From: Cellulomonas edaphi
GTDB taxonomy: Bacteria; Actinomycetota; Actinomycetes; Actinomycetales; Cellulomonadaceae
Assembly (NCBI RefSeq): GCF_030362815.1
Contig: NZ_JAUCGR010000002.1
Location: forward strand, 930,001 to 994,000
Direction of reading: 5' to 3'
Length of the DNA stretch: 64,000 bases
The notes below the pieces were generated by a model. That model did no database searches. It was not told where the DNA came from and saw only the letters and a list, made by a program, of their open reading frames with translations. Within the stretch, counting starts at the first letter, position 1; the number at the start of each line of letters is the position of its first letter. The position numbers were made by a program, and so were the translations under genes. Below, piece after piece: positions 44,671 through 53,011 of this stretch.

Positions 44671-45117
44671 TCAGCTCCGGGCGGCGGTGCGGGGCAGCGC
44701 GATCGACGCGCCGTCGTCCGCGACCAGGTCGACGTGCGTCGGGCGACCCACGCCCGCCGCGGCGGGCTCGAGCGCCGGGTCTGCCTCGAGCGCCGGGTCG
44801 GGCTCGAGCGCCGGGTCGGCCGAGCGCGCCGCAGCGCCGTCCGCGGCGCGCAGGGTGAGTGGCCGGGCCAGCAGACGGTGCAGCGCCTGCCCGGCCTCCA
44901 TCGCCTCGGGCGGGCCCGCCATCAGGGTCGAGACCATCGGCCCGAACGTGAGGGCGTCGCCGTCGACCGCCCACGTGCCGCGGATGCGGTTGACGCCGCC
45001 CAGCCCGAACACCTGGCCGTCGCCGTCGAACGTCAGCCACGGGCAGTGCCGCTCGTCGGCCGGCGTCGGGCGCCCGTCGAGCGCAGTCACGATCCAGGTC
45101 CCGACGAGTCGCATCAC
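44671..45117 (-). CDS. META/HslJ-like domain protein
   Basis: 148 residues. The META-type core is LVGTWIVTALDGRPTP...WLTFDGDGQVFGLGGVNRIRGTWAVDGDALTFGPMVSTLMAGPPEAMEAGQALHRLL, with the family's N-x-x-x-G-x-(W/Y) and fGp-STlMAg blocks. META domains occur in HslJ-like and protease-inhibitor-like proteins, usually secreted, but there is no signal peptide here. A low-complexity insert near residues 98-118 repeats LEPDPA/LEADPA. The start is GTG at 45117 or ATG at 45114; no good Shine-Dalgarno or -10 distinguishes them. Function not known. Confidence 0.7.
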   Translation of the reverse strand: MMRLVGTWIVTALDGRPTPADERHCPWLTFDGDGQVFGLGGVNRIRGTWAVDGDALTFGPMVSTLMAGPPEAMEAGQALHRLLARPLTLRAADGAAARSADPALEPDPALEADPALEPAAAGVGRPTHVDLVADDGASIALPRTAARS

Positions 45118-45145
45118 GACCTCGATCCTGGCACCTCGCCGCGCC

Positions 45146-45190
45146 GCGCGGGAGGGGCCGCCGCCGCGCGGGAGGGGCCGCCGCGCAGGA
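45146..45190. repeat. Short tandem GC-rich repeat
   Basis: A string of the type CGCGGGAGGGGCCGCCG occurs twice, with a third degenerate copy (CGCAGGAGGGGAGCCG) next to it, in the 82-base gap between the META gene and chdC. Confidence 0.6.
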
Positions 45191-45199
45191 GGGGAGCCG

Positions 45200-45901
45200 T
45201 CAGCCGCGGGGCTGGCGATCCGCCCACGTGGTGAGCTCCACGCGCGGCCCGGTGTAGAACGGCACCTCCTCGCGGACGTGCAGGCGCGCGTCCGTGGCGC
45301 GAAGGTCGCGCATGAGGTCGACGATGCGGTGCAGCTCGGGCGCCTCGAACGCGAGGATCCACTCGTAGTCGCCGAGCGCGAACGCGGAGACCGTGTTGGC
45401 GCGGACGTCGGCGTAGTCGCGCGCGGCCTGCCCGTGCTCGACGAGCATGCGTCGGCGGTCGTCGGCCGGGAGCACGTACCAGTCGTACGAGCGGACGAAC
45501 GGGTAGACGCAGATGTAGTCGCCCGGCTCCTCGCCCGCCAGGAACGCCGGGACGTGCGCCCGGTTGAACTCCGCCGCCCGGTGCAGGCCCACCACCGACC
45601 ACACGGGCAGCAGATAGCGCCCCAGGGCGCTGGCCCGGAGGCGCTGGTAGGCGCCCTGCACCTCTTCGATCGTCTCCGCGTGCCACCACACCATGAGGTC
45701 GGCGTCCGCGCGCAGGCCCGCGACGTCGTACCAGCCGCGCACCACGAGGCCCTCGCGCTCGACGGCGCGCAGGGCCTCCGCGACGAGCTGGCCGCGCTCG
45801 TCGTCGTCCTCGGGGAGCACGTCCTCGAGGGAGAAGACCGTCCACATGGTGTAGCGCACGGTCGCGTTCAGGGCGTCGGCGTCGACGGGCGGGTGGGTCA
45901 C
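45200..45901 (-). CDS. chdC: Coproheme decarboxylase (HemQ)
   Basis: 233 residues, chlorite-dismutase-like fold. It decarboxylates coproheme to heme b in the Gram-positive (coproporphyrin-dependent) pathway. Blocks include [72 protein letters not shown] (Tyr-rich segment lining the heme site) and [27 protein letters not shown]. The GTG at 45901 is chosen since AGAGGA lies about 8 nt upstream; the 57-residue extension is shadow. It follows the ferrochelatase gene by 34 bases, so the last two steps of the pathway are adjacent. Confidence 0.92.
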   Translation of the reverse strand: MTHPPVDADALNATVRYTMWTVFSLEDVLPEDDDERGQLVAEALRAVEREGLVVRGWYDVAGLRADADLMVWWHAETIEEVQGAYQRLRASALGRYLLPVWSVVGLHRAAEFNRAHVPAFLAGEEPGDYICVYPFVRSYDWYVLPADDRRRMLVEHGQAARDYADVRANTVSAFALGDYEWILAFEAPELHRIVDLMRDLRATDARLHVREEVPFYTGPRVELTTWADRQPRG

Positions 45902-45935
45902 GCGAGGGTCCTCTCGAGAACGGGAAGCAGGAGCG

Positions 45936-47069
45936 TCAGGACAGCGGGTCGGTGGAGCACGCCGCGGGCACGCCGGACTCGACGCCGTCCTGGCGGCGGC
46001 AGCAGCCGGGCGCGCACACGCTGCGGAACGCGGGCAGCGAGCCGACGGTCGCCTGCTGCACGTCCTCGCCACGCGCGAGGGCGGCCCGCTCCAGCACCAG
46101 GTCGACGAGCCCGGACACGAACGCGTCCCGGACCCCCACCGTGTCCGCCCGCACCGCGGCGAGGCCGAGCCGCTCGGCGGTCTCCATCGCCTCGGTGTCG
46201 AGGTCGAACGCGACCTCCATGTGGTCGGAGATGAACCCGATCGGAGCGATCACCACGGCGGCCGTCCCCGAGGCGGCGAGCGCCTCGAGGTGGTCGTTGA
46301 CGTCCGGCTCGAGCCAGGGCTGGCTGGGCGGGCCCGAGCGCGAGCAGTACGCGAGGTCCCACTCGACCGGGTGCCCCACGCGCTCGGCGACGGCCTTCGC
46401 GACGACCTCCGCCACCGACAGGTGCTGCTCGCTGTAGGTCGCGCCGCTGATGCGCGACGCGGCCTCCATGGTGTCCGGGATGGAGTGCGTGACGAACACG
46501 ACGCGAGCACCCGCGGGGACGCGGGCGTACGCCTCGGCCACGGCGTCCACGTTCGCGGCGACGAACCCGGGATGGTTGAAGTAGCTGCGCACCTTGTCGA
46601 CCACGAGCGGGTGCTCGGTGTCGCTCAGCTCCGTGGCCACCGCGTCGAGCGAGGACCAGAAGTCCTCGCGGTACTGGCGGCAGCCGGAGTACGACGAGTA
46701 CGCGCTGGTGACCAGCGCGAGCACACGGCGCGCGCCGTCGGCGTGCGCCGCGGCCAGCGCGTCGCGCGTGTAGGGCGTCCAGTTGCGGTTGCCCCACACC
46801 ACCGGCAGGTCGATGCCGCGGCGCGCGAGCTCCTCGACGAGCGCGCGCTGCAGCGCCAGGTTCTGGCCGTTGATCGGGCTCGCGCCGCCGAAGTGGTGGT
46901 AGTGCTCAGCGACCTCGGCGAGCCGCTCGTCGGGGATCCCCTTGCCCGCGGTGACGTTGCGCAGGAACGGCAGCACGTCGTCGGGGCCGTCGGGGCCGCC
47001 GAACGAGGCGAGCATCAGGGCGTCGTACGGAGCGACATCGGTCGACGGGAGGAGAGTGTGTGGGGGCAC
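45936..47069 (-). CDS. cpfC: Coproporphyrin III ferrochelatase
   Basis: 377 residues. Inserts ferrous iron into coproporphyrin III (or protoporphyrin). Landmarks are [75 protein letters not shown] (catalytic His) and [17 protein letters not shown] (His/Glu metal site). The C-terminal C352-X3-C356-C357 agrees with the [2Fe-2S] cluster found in actinobacterial ferrochelatases. The GTG at 47069 lies six bases after GATGAT, a weak -10; the longer frame starts with unrelated basic sequence. Co-directional with chdC. Confidence 0.93.
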   Translation of the reverse strand: MPPHTLLPSTDVAPYDALMLASFGGPDGPDDVLPFLRNVTAGKGIPDERLAEVAEHYHHFGGASPINGQNLALQRALVEELARRGIDLPVVWGNRNWTPYTRDALAAAHADGARRVLALVTSAYSSYSGCRQYREDFWSSLDAVATELSDTEHPLVVDKVRSYFNHPGFVAANVDAVAEAYARVPAGARVVFVTHSIPDTMEAASRISGATYSEQHLSVAEVVAKAVAERVGHPVEWDLAYCSRSGPPSQPWLEPDVNDHLEALAASGTAAVVIAPIGFISDHMEVAFDLDTEAMETAERLGLAAVRADTVGVRDAFVSGLVDLVLERAALARGEDVQQATVGSLPAFRSVCAPGCCRRQDGVESGVPAACSTDPLS

Positions 47070-47156
47070 GCGTCGATCATCGCATCGAGCACCTGCGCGG
47101 CTCGCCCGCAGGGACGTGATCTTGACCCGACACCGCGTCAGCATCCGGGCACACGT

Positions 47157-47189
47157 CCGCCCGGGACAGGGGTCGCCTGTCCCGGGCGG
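47157..47189 (-). terminator. Terminator of the alpha-glucoside operon
   Basis: Perfect 13-bp stem, CCGCCCGGGACAG (47157-47169) and CTGTCCCGGGCGG (47177-47189), with a 7-base loop, 18 bases beyond the last permease stop. Confidence 0.7.
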
Positions 47190-47207
47190 TCGTGCGGAGG
47201 GTGCCGG

Positions 47208-48209
47208 TCAGCCCTTGACGGCACCACCCAGGCCCGCGCCGCGCAGGAACATGCGCTGGAAGACCAGGAACATCGTGATCGGGATGAGCGTGGAGATGGC
47301 CAGAGCCGCCATGAGCGTGCCCTTGTCCACGTTGGCCATCGACTGCAGGTACACGGACAGGGGCTTGACGCTGTCGTCCTTGAGCACCAGGAACGGCCAG
47401 AGGAAGTCCTTCCACGAGGCGATCACCGCGAACACGGAGACCACGCCGATGATCGGCTTGCTCATGGGCAGCACGATGTGCCAGAAGAGCCGGAAGGGAC
47501 CCGCGCCGTCCACGCGCGCGGCCTCGAAGATCTCCCGGGGCAGGGAGTCGAAGAACCGTGCGACGAGGACCACGTTGAACGCGCTCGCGCCCGCCGGCAG
47601 CCACACCGCGAAGAAGTTGTTCACCAGGGAGTCGCCGACGGGCGGGTGCACGATGATCTTGTAGAGCGGGATGAGCAGCACCACGGCGGGCACGAAGAGC
47701 GTCGCCAGCACCGCCCAGTTGAGCACCTTGGCCCACCGCGGTCGCAGCACCGACAGGACGAACCCGCCGGTGGTGGCCACCAGGATCTGCGTGAACCAGG
47801 CGCCCAGGGCGAACCACACGGTGTTCATGAAGAACTGGCCGATGTGGTACCTGTTCCAGGCCTGGTCGACGTTGTGCATCGTCGGCCCGTTCGGGAAGAC
47901 CGCCATGGGCGCCGTGAGGATGTCCTGCGTCGGCGTGAACGCGAACTTGCCCAGCAGCAGCAGCGGACCCAGGCACCACACCAGCAGCAGCACGAGCAGC
48001 AGGAAGTGCATGCTGCGCCACGTGTGCTTGACGCTGGGCCGGCGCCAGTCGGCGGACGACAGCGCCCCGCGGTCGGGGTTGTCCACGGTGGAGCGCCGTC
48101 GTCGGCGCACGATCGCCGCGAGCGACGCGCTCGGGGCCGCCGCCGCAGCCGAGCCCGGCATGGCGCCCGGCAGCGCCGGCGGTGGGGTGTCCCGGTCGAT
48201 GGTGGTCAC
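47208..48209 (-). CDS. Sugar ABC transporter permease, MalG-like
   Basis: 333 residues. A basic N-terminal cytoplasmic tail of about 65 residues precedes six spans (first SMHFLLLVLLLVWCLGPLLLL). The EAA loop is FEAARVDGAGPFRLFWHIVLPMS, and the C-terminus GAGLGGAVKG is MalG-like. The GTG at 48209 overlaps the previous permease stop by four bases (GTGA). It forms the pore with that protein; no ATPase gene is nearby, so a shared MsiK-type ATPase is expected. The GH13 gene and binding protein upstream suggest an alpha-glucoside substrate. Confidence 0.87.
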   Translation of the reverse strand: MTTIDRDTPPPALPGAMPGSAAAAAPSASLAAIVRRRRRSTVDNPDRGALSSADWRRPSVKHTWRSMHFLLLVLLLVWCLGPLLLLGKFAFTPTQDILTAPMAVFPNGPTMHNVDQAWNRYHIGQFFMNTVWFALGAWFTQILVATTGGFVLSVLRPRWAKVLNWAVLATLFVPAVVLLIPLYKIIVHPPVGDSLVNNFFAVWLPAGASAFNVVLVARFFDSLPREIFEAARVDGAGPFRLFWHIVLPMSKPIIGVVSVFAVIASWKDFLWPFLVLKDDSVKPLSVYLQSMANVDKGTLMAALAISTLIPITMFLVFQRMFLRGAGLGGAVKG

Positions 48210-49177
48210 GATTGGCTCCAGGAACGCGTCAGGCGGAAGTACACGAGCGACATCACGGCGAGGAAGGCCGCGAGCAGGAGGCTCAGGGCCGTGGCCTGCC
48301 CGAAGTTGTTGCCGAGGTTGGCGAAGGCCAGGTTGTAGACGTGCAGCATGATCGTCTCGGTCGCGTGGTTGGGACCGCCGTTGGTGAACAGGAACGGTTC
48401 CAGGAACACCTGCGCCGTGCCGATGATCTGCAGGATCAGCGTGATGAACAGGACCCCGCGCAGCTGCGGGATCGTCACGTGCCACACCTTGCGCAGGACG
48501 GAGGCGCCGTCCACCTCGGCCGCGTCGTAGAGCTCGGCCGGCACGCTGATGAGGGCCGCCAGGTAGATGATCACCGTGCCGCCGGCCGCGGCCCACGTGG
48601 CCTCGAGCACGAGCGACGGCATCGCCCACGCGCTGTCCGCCAGCCACGGGTACGGCCCGAGGCCCACCCAGCCGAGCACCGTGTTGAACACGCCCTCGGG
48701 GCGCGGGTCGTAGAAGAACTTCCACAGGAGCACGGCGACCACGGGCGGCACCACCACCGGCAGGTAGGCCAGCACCGAGTACAGCCCCTTGCGCCTGCGC
48801 AGCTCGCTCATGAGCACCGCCCCGATCAGCGGCACGGGGTAGCCGAAGATCAGCGCGAGCACGGCGAACCACGCCGTGTTCTTGATGACCGTCGGCAGCA
48901 GCGGGTCGGCGAAGACCGCACGGAAGTTGTCCAGCCCCACCCACACGGGTGCGTCGGTGAGGTTCGTCTTCTGCAGGCTCATGACGAACGCCGAGACGAT
49001 CGGCCACCACGAGAAGACGCCGAAGATGAACAGGATCGGGAGCGCGAACAGCAGCGCGGTCAGGCCGCCGCGGCGCACCCAGGTGGCCGGGGTGCCGCGC
49101 TGCTTGCTGCGCTCGTGCACCTGGAACCGCGCCGGCTTGGGCCCGGGTGCGACGGTGACGACGTCGTCGGTGGTCAT
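48206..49177 (-). CDS. Sugar ABC transporter permease, MalF-like
   Basis: 323 residues. Six spans, the first at about 34-58 (LTALLFALPILFIFGVFSWWPIV). The EAA loop is YDAAEVDGASVLRKVWHVTIPQL. FLFTNGGPNHATETIMLHVYNLAF near the fifth-sixth span is typical of MalF-type permeases. The ATG at 49177 is chosen over upstream codons lying in the hairpin; GAGG lies about 9 nt before it. Part of the operon GH13 - binding protein - permease - permease. Confidence 0.87.
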   Translation of the reverse strand: MTTDDVVTVAPGPKPARFQVHERSKQRGTPATWVRRGGLTALLFALPILFIFGVFSWWPIVSAFVMSLQKTNLTDAPVWVGLDNFRAVFADPLLPTVIKNTAWFAVLALIFGYPVPLIGAVLMSELRRRKGLYSVLAYLPVVVPPVVAVLLWKFFYDPRPEGVFNTVLGWVGLGPYPWLADSAWAMPSLVLEATWAAAGGTVIIYLAALISVPAELYDAAEVDGASVLRKVWHVTIPQLRGVLFITLILQIIGTAQVFLEPFLFTNGGPNHATETIMLHVYNLAFANLGNNFGQATALSLLLAAFLAVMSLVYFRLTRSWSQS

Positions 49178-49215
49178 GACATGTGCCTCATCTGTCTGGT
49201 GCGAGGGCGAACGGG

Positions 49216-49253
49216 GGTGCCTGGACAGGGCAAGAGTGCCCTGGCCAGGCACC
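49216..49253 (-). terminator. Intra-operon hairpin between binding protein and permease
   Basis: GGTGCCTG/CAGGCACC (49216-49223, 49246-49253) and an inner CAGGGC/GCCCTG (49226-49231, 49238-49243), separated by a 2-base internal loop. Same position as the hairpin in the ceb-like operon. Confidence 0.65.
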
Positions 49254-49280
49254 GTCCGGTCGGATCGGCTGCGTCGTGGC

Positions 49281-50702
49281 TTACTTCGCAGCGGCGTCGA
49301 TCGCGGCCTGGCCGGTCGTGTTCGCCTCGTCGAGGAGCTTGTCGACGTCGGCGTTCTTCTCGGAGATCACTGCCTGGACCACCGGGAACAGGGCGTTGTA
49401 CAGGTCCTGGACCGACGCCGAGGCCTCAGGCACCAGGTTCTGCGTGAACATGACGTCCGTGTAGCCCTTCATGTCGGCGAGCGGGACGTTGATGTAGTCC
49501 TGGATCCACGCCTGCGACTGCTGGTAGTTCTCCTCGGAGAAGATCGGCAGCACCGGGGTGCCCACGGCCTGGGGCGGGTCGGCCTCGGCGCGGGTCTTGG
49601 CGTCGGCGATGGCCTGGTCCTGGTCCTGCAGCTTCGACAGGTACCACCAGTCGATCCACTTCACCGCGGCCGCCTTCTGGGCGTCCGTGGAGTCCTTCGT
49701 CACCGCGGCCAGCGTGCCACCCGTGAGCGCGCCGCCGTTGTTGTCGGTGGGGATGGCCGTCAGGCCGTAGCCCCAGTCCTTGGTGACGCCGTTGCTCTCG
49801 ACGAGCGCGTTGTAGACGTCCGAGCCGGAGGTGTACATGGCGACCTCGCCACCACCGAACGCGGCGTTGATCTCACCCCACCCGAGGTCCGCGCGCGGCA
49901 GCAGCGAGTTGTCCTCCCAGCGCAGGGCCTTGAGCCACTCGAGGTGCGCCTTGACGGCCGGGTCGTTCAGCGTGGCCGTGTACTTGCCGTCGCCGCCCGA
50001 CGTCTCGATGACGCCGCCACGCGAGTTCGCACCCGCGGCGAGCTGCCAGCCGCCCGAGGCGTCGAGCGCCATCGTCGCGTAGCCCGCGACCTTGGTCTTG
50101 TCGTGGATCTGCTTGGCGTAGGCGCGGACCTCGTCCCACGTCGTCGGCGGCTTGTCGGGGTCGAGGCCCGCCTGCGTGAACAGCTTGCGGTTGTAGTGCA
50201 GGGCGACCGCGTAGATCGACTTGGCCGGGACGGCGTAGATCTTGCCGTCGGAGCCCTGGCCGTTGGCGAGCAGCTTCGGGTTGAACTGGTTGCCGTACGG
50301 GAGCTCCTTGACGTACTGGTCGATGTCGGCCAGCTGGCCGTTCTCGATCAGCGTCTTGCCGTCCGTCAGGGGGATCTCGAACACGTTGGGCAGCGTGCCG
50401 CCCGCGAGCTGGGTGGTGAACGTCGAGTTCTTCCACTCGTAGTCCTCGGGCTCGACCGTGATGTTCGGGTACTTGTCCTCGAACGAGGCGACCCGGTCGG
50501 CGAGCTGCTGCTTGGCGGCGTCGTCGGCCGTCGGCAGCAGGCCTGCCACCTTGATCGTCACGGGCTCGTCGGTGCCGGCCGGCGCGCTCGCGCTGCCCGA
50601 CGCCTCGGGCGTCGTGTCGTCGTCACTGTCGCTGCACGCCGCCAGCAAGCCCAAGGACAGGGTCCCGGCCATGACGAGCGCGGTGGTGCGATTGAACCTC
50701 AT
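49281..50702 (-). CDS. Sugar ABC transporter substrate-binding lipoprotein
   Basis: 473 residues. Lipobox LLAAC with Cys23, then an acidic Ser/Pro tether and the family 1 solute-binding fold from VTIKVAGLLPTADDAAKQQLADRV. Further blocks are YEWKNSTFTTQLAGGTLPNVFEIPL, HYNRKLFTQAGLDPDKPPTTWDEVRAYAKQI and GGGEVAMYTSGSDVYNALV. Anchored outside the membrane; delivers sugar to the two permeases. Alpha-glucoside specificity is inferred from the GH13 gene. The ATG at 50702 has AAGGAG five bases upstream; the GTG at 50708 overlaps that site and is rejected. Confidence 0.88.
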   Translation of the reverse strand: MRFNRTTALVMAGTLSLGLLAACSDSDDDTTPEASGSASAPAGTDEPVTIKVAGLLPTADDAAKQQLADRVASFEDKYPNITVEPEDYEWKNSTFTTQLAGGTLPNVFEIPLTDGKTLIENGQLADIDQYVKELPYGNQFNPKLLANGQGSDGKIYAVPAKSIYAVALHYNRKLFTQAGLDPDKPPTTWDEVRAYAKQIHDKTKVAGYATMALDASGGWQLAAGANSRGGVIETSGGDGKYTATLNDPAVKAHLEWLKALRWEDNSLLPRADLGWGEINAAFGGGEVAMYTSGSDVYNALVESNGVTKDWGYGLTAIPTDNNGGALTGGTLAAVTKDSTDAQKAAAVKWIDWWYLSKLQDQDQAIADAKTRAEADPPQAVGTPVLPIFSEENYQQSQAWIQDYINVPLADMKGYTDVMFTQNLVPEASASVQDLYNALFPVVQAVISEKNADVDKLLDEANTTGQAAIDAAAK

Positions 50703-50725
50703 CGTCACTCCTTCGTGAGGTACGT

Positions 50726-50743
50726 CCTGACCTGTGTCAGGTC
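50726..50743 (-). promoter_or_regulatory. Overlapping palindromes before the binding-protein gene
   Basis: CCTGAC-CTGT-GTCAGG (50726-50741) and GACCTG-TGT-CAGGTC (50729-50743) overlap, 24-41 bases upstream of the ATG. Either an operator or a small mRNA hairpin. The rest of the 165-base gap shows no clear promoter. Confidence 0.45.
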
Positions 50744-50867
50744 CGCGATGTGGAACTTCGGACTGGTGGTGCTGGTGCCGCCCGGGCCGGGGCTACTGCG
50801 GGACGCTCCGGATCGGACGGGTGGTGCTGGTCCTGCTCGGTGGTGCGGGGGCACCGGGTCGGGGTGG

Positions 50868-52508
50868 TCAGGGGGTGATGCGTAGCCACACGGCGGTGTC
50901 GCGCGGCAGCTTGCCTGCCACGAGCGGTGCGCTCGCGAGCAGGAGATCGGTGTGCTCCGGCAGCGGCGCCGGCTCGTGGCCGAGGTTGACGACGCACGCG
51001 ATGTCGCCGCGCGCGAACGCCAGCACGTCGTCGTCGCTCTCGAGCCACGTGATGGGACCGTCGCCCAGCGACGGCTCGGCGCGCCGGTGGGCCAGCACGT
51101 CCCGGTACAGGTGCAGCATCGAGGTCGCGTCGGCGGCCTGCGCCTGCACGGTGAGGTCCGCCCAGTCGGCGGGCTGGGGCAACCACGTCGCGGCCGCGCC
51201 GGCCGGGCTGAAGCCGAAGGGCGCCTCGGTGCCGGACCACGGCAGCGGCACGCGGCAGCCGTCGCGGCCGGGGTCGACGCCGCCCGACCGGAAGTGCATG
51301 GGGTCCTGCAGCAGCTCGCGCGGCAGGTCCTCCACCTCGGGCAGGCCCAGCTCGTCGCCCTGGTAGAGGTACAGGGAACCGGGCAGCGCGGCGGTGAGCA
51401 GCGCGGCCGCGCGAGCACGCCGCCGTCCCAGCTCCAGGTCCGTCGGCGTGCCGAACCGCTTCGCCGAGAACGCGAACGAGCTGTCCTCGCGTCCGTAGCG
51501 GGTGACCGGCCGGGTCACGTCGTGGTTGGACAGCACCCACGTGGCGGGCGCTCCCACCGGCCCGTGCGCGGCGAGCGTCATGTCGATCGACTCGCGCAGC
51601 TGCTTGGCGTCCCACGGCCGGGCCATGAAGTCGAAGTTGAACGCCGTGTGCATCTCGTCGGGACGCAGGTACTGCGCGAAGCGCGCCCGGTCCTGCAGCC
51701 ACACCTCTCCCACCAGCACGCGCGTGCCCTCGTAGGAGTCGGCCAGCGCCCGCCAGGCGCGGTACACGTCGTGCAGCTCGTCGCGGTCGACGTGCGGGTG
51801 CTCGCCGGCCCCCATGTGCTCCGCGTACTCGGGAAGCGTGGCGTCCTTGAGCAGCAGGGCCGCGGAGTCGATGCGGATGCCCGCGACGCCGCGGTCGAAC
51901 CAGAACCGCAGGACGTCCTCGAACTCGGCGCGCACGTCGGGGTGGTCCCAGTTGAGGTCCGGCTGCTGCGGCGCGAACAGGTGCAGGTACCACTCGCCGG
52001 GCGTGCCGTCCGGGTTGGTGGTCCGCGTCCACGTGTTGCCCTGGAAGTCGGACACCCAGTTGGTGGGGATGACCTCGCCGTGCTCGCCCTTGCCGGGGTG
52101 GAACCAGAAGCGTGCCCGCTCGGGCGAGCCCGGTCCCGCCGCCAGCGCCGCCTGGAACCAGGCGTGCTGGTCCGAGACGTGGTTCGGGACGATGTCGATG
52201 ATCGTGCGGATGCCGAGCGAGAGCGCCTCCTGGACCAGGCCCTCCGCCTCCTCGAGCGTGCCGAACGCCGGGTCGATGGCGCGGTAGTCGGCCACGTCGT
52301 AGCCGCCGTCGGCGAGCGGAGACACGTACCAGGGCGTCAGCCAGATCGCGTCGACGCCGAGGTCGCGCAGGTAGGGCAGGTGCGCACGGATGCCCGCGAG
52401 GTCACCCGTGCCGTCGCCGTTCCCGTCGGCGAAGCTGCGCGGGTAGACCTGGTAGATCACCGCACCGCGCCACCACTGCGGGTCGGTCTCGGGCTGGGCG
52501 TGCGCCAC
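50868..52508 (-). CDS. GH13 alpha-glucosidase (oligo-1,6-glucosidase type)
   Basis: 546 residues. The family 13 barrel begins WWRGAVIYQVYPRSFADGNGDGTGDLAGI. Conserved regions are DIVPNHVSDQH (I), GIRIDSAALLL with the nucleophile Asp (II), VLVGEVWL with the acid/base Glu (III) and LSNHDVTRP with the transition-state Asp (IV). No signal peptide, so it probably hydrolyses imported maltose, isomaltose or similar in the cytoplasm. The GTG at 52508 is chosen: transcription is predicted to begin near 52631, so the in-frame ATG at 52637 is excluded. First gene of the operon with the binding protein and permeases. Confidence 0.88.
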   Translation of the reverse strand: MAHAQPETDPQWWRGAVIYQVYPRSFADGNGDGTGDLAGIRAHLPYLRDLGVDAIWLTPWYVSPLADGGYDVADYRAIDPAFGTLEEAEGLVQEALSLGIRTIIDIVPNHVSDQHAWFQAALAAGPGSPERARFWFHPGKGEHGEVIPTNWVSDFQGNTWTRTTNPDGTPGEWYLHLFAPQQPDLNWDHPDVRAEFEDVLRFWFDRGVAGIRIDSAALLLKDATLPEYAEHMGAGEHPHVDRDELHDVYRAWRALADSYEGTRVLVGEVWLQDRARFAQYLRPDEMHTAFNFDFMARPWDAKQLRESIDMTLAAHGPVGAPATWVLSNHDVTRPVTRYGREDSSFAFSAKRFGTPTDLELGRRRARAAALLTAALPGSLYLYQGDELGLPEVEDLPRELLQDPMHFRSGGVDPGRDGCRVPLPWSGTEAPFGFSPAGAAATWLPQPADWADLTVQAQAADATSMLHLYRDVLAHRRAEPSLGDGPITWLESDDDVLAFARGDIACVVNLGHEPAPLPEHTDLLLASAPLVAGKLPRDTAVWLRITP

Positions 52509-52638
52509 GGGAAGCTCGTCTCTCGGTGGGCCGACGACGTCGTCGTGGCCGGTGGGTCGATGTACGCAGCAGATTCGCCACCGCCCGCCGTGCGCCGTAC
52601 TCAGCGCTCGACCTCGAGGACGTCTCTGTCGTGCCATG

Positions 52639-52668
52639 ACAGTAAAGGACCGAACGAGAACTGCGCAA
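52639..52668 (-). promoter_or_regulatory. Promoter of the GH13/alpha-glucoside operon
   Basis: On the minus strand: -35 TTGCGC (52668-52663), 18-base spacer, -10 TACTGT (52644-52639). The -35 is within CTTGCGCAG, which resembles half of the CTTGCA operator in front of the LacI gene. Confidence 0.5.
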
Positions 52669-52909
52669 GAACACGACAGGAGAGTTATCGAAGCGTGACC
52701 GAAGACCTGATCGAAGTCGATCGGATCGCGTCGGCCGCTGGCGTGACGCAGGACACGTCGAGCGGCCGCTGCGCGCCGGCGCGTCACCTGCGCGCCGCTC
52801 CCCGCGCCGACCTCGTGGTTGTCCACGCTTCCGGCTCGTCGAGCGTGGACAAGGTCAAGCTCGGCGGGGGTTGGGCGGGCGCTCGTGGCCGACGACGGCG
52901 GGAGGCCGG

Positions 52910-52972
52910 GCTGACGAGAGGTCGGCCAGCGCTGACGAGAGGTCGGCCAGCGCTGCTGAGGGGTCGGTCAGG
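52910..52972. repeat. 21-bp tandem repeat
   Basis: Two identical 21-base units (52910-52930, 52931-52951; core GACGAGAGGTCGGCCAGC) and a degenerate third unit (52952-52972), just downstream of the LacI gene. Confidence 0.8.
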
Positions 52973-53011
52973 GCCGCCGGCGAGGCGGCACCGGCCCGAC
53001 GAAGGGCGAGG

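Larger units (their letters stand above)
52509..53011 (-). other. Intergenic region between GH13 gene and its LacI regulator
   Basis: 503 bases with no credible gene. It holds the GH13 promoter, a leader of about 120 nt, and a 21-bp tandem repeat near the regulator's 3' end. The stretch 52640-52740 is noticeably AT-richer than its surroundings. Confidence 0.7.

Noticed and set aside
52509..52826. Upstream starts for the GH13 gene (ATG 52637, GTG 52826)
   Set aside because: They lie at or upstream of the predicted promoter (TACTGT 52644-52639), and the sequence between them and 52508 has no family character.
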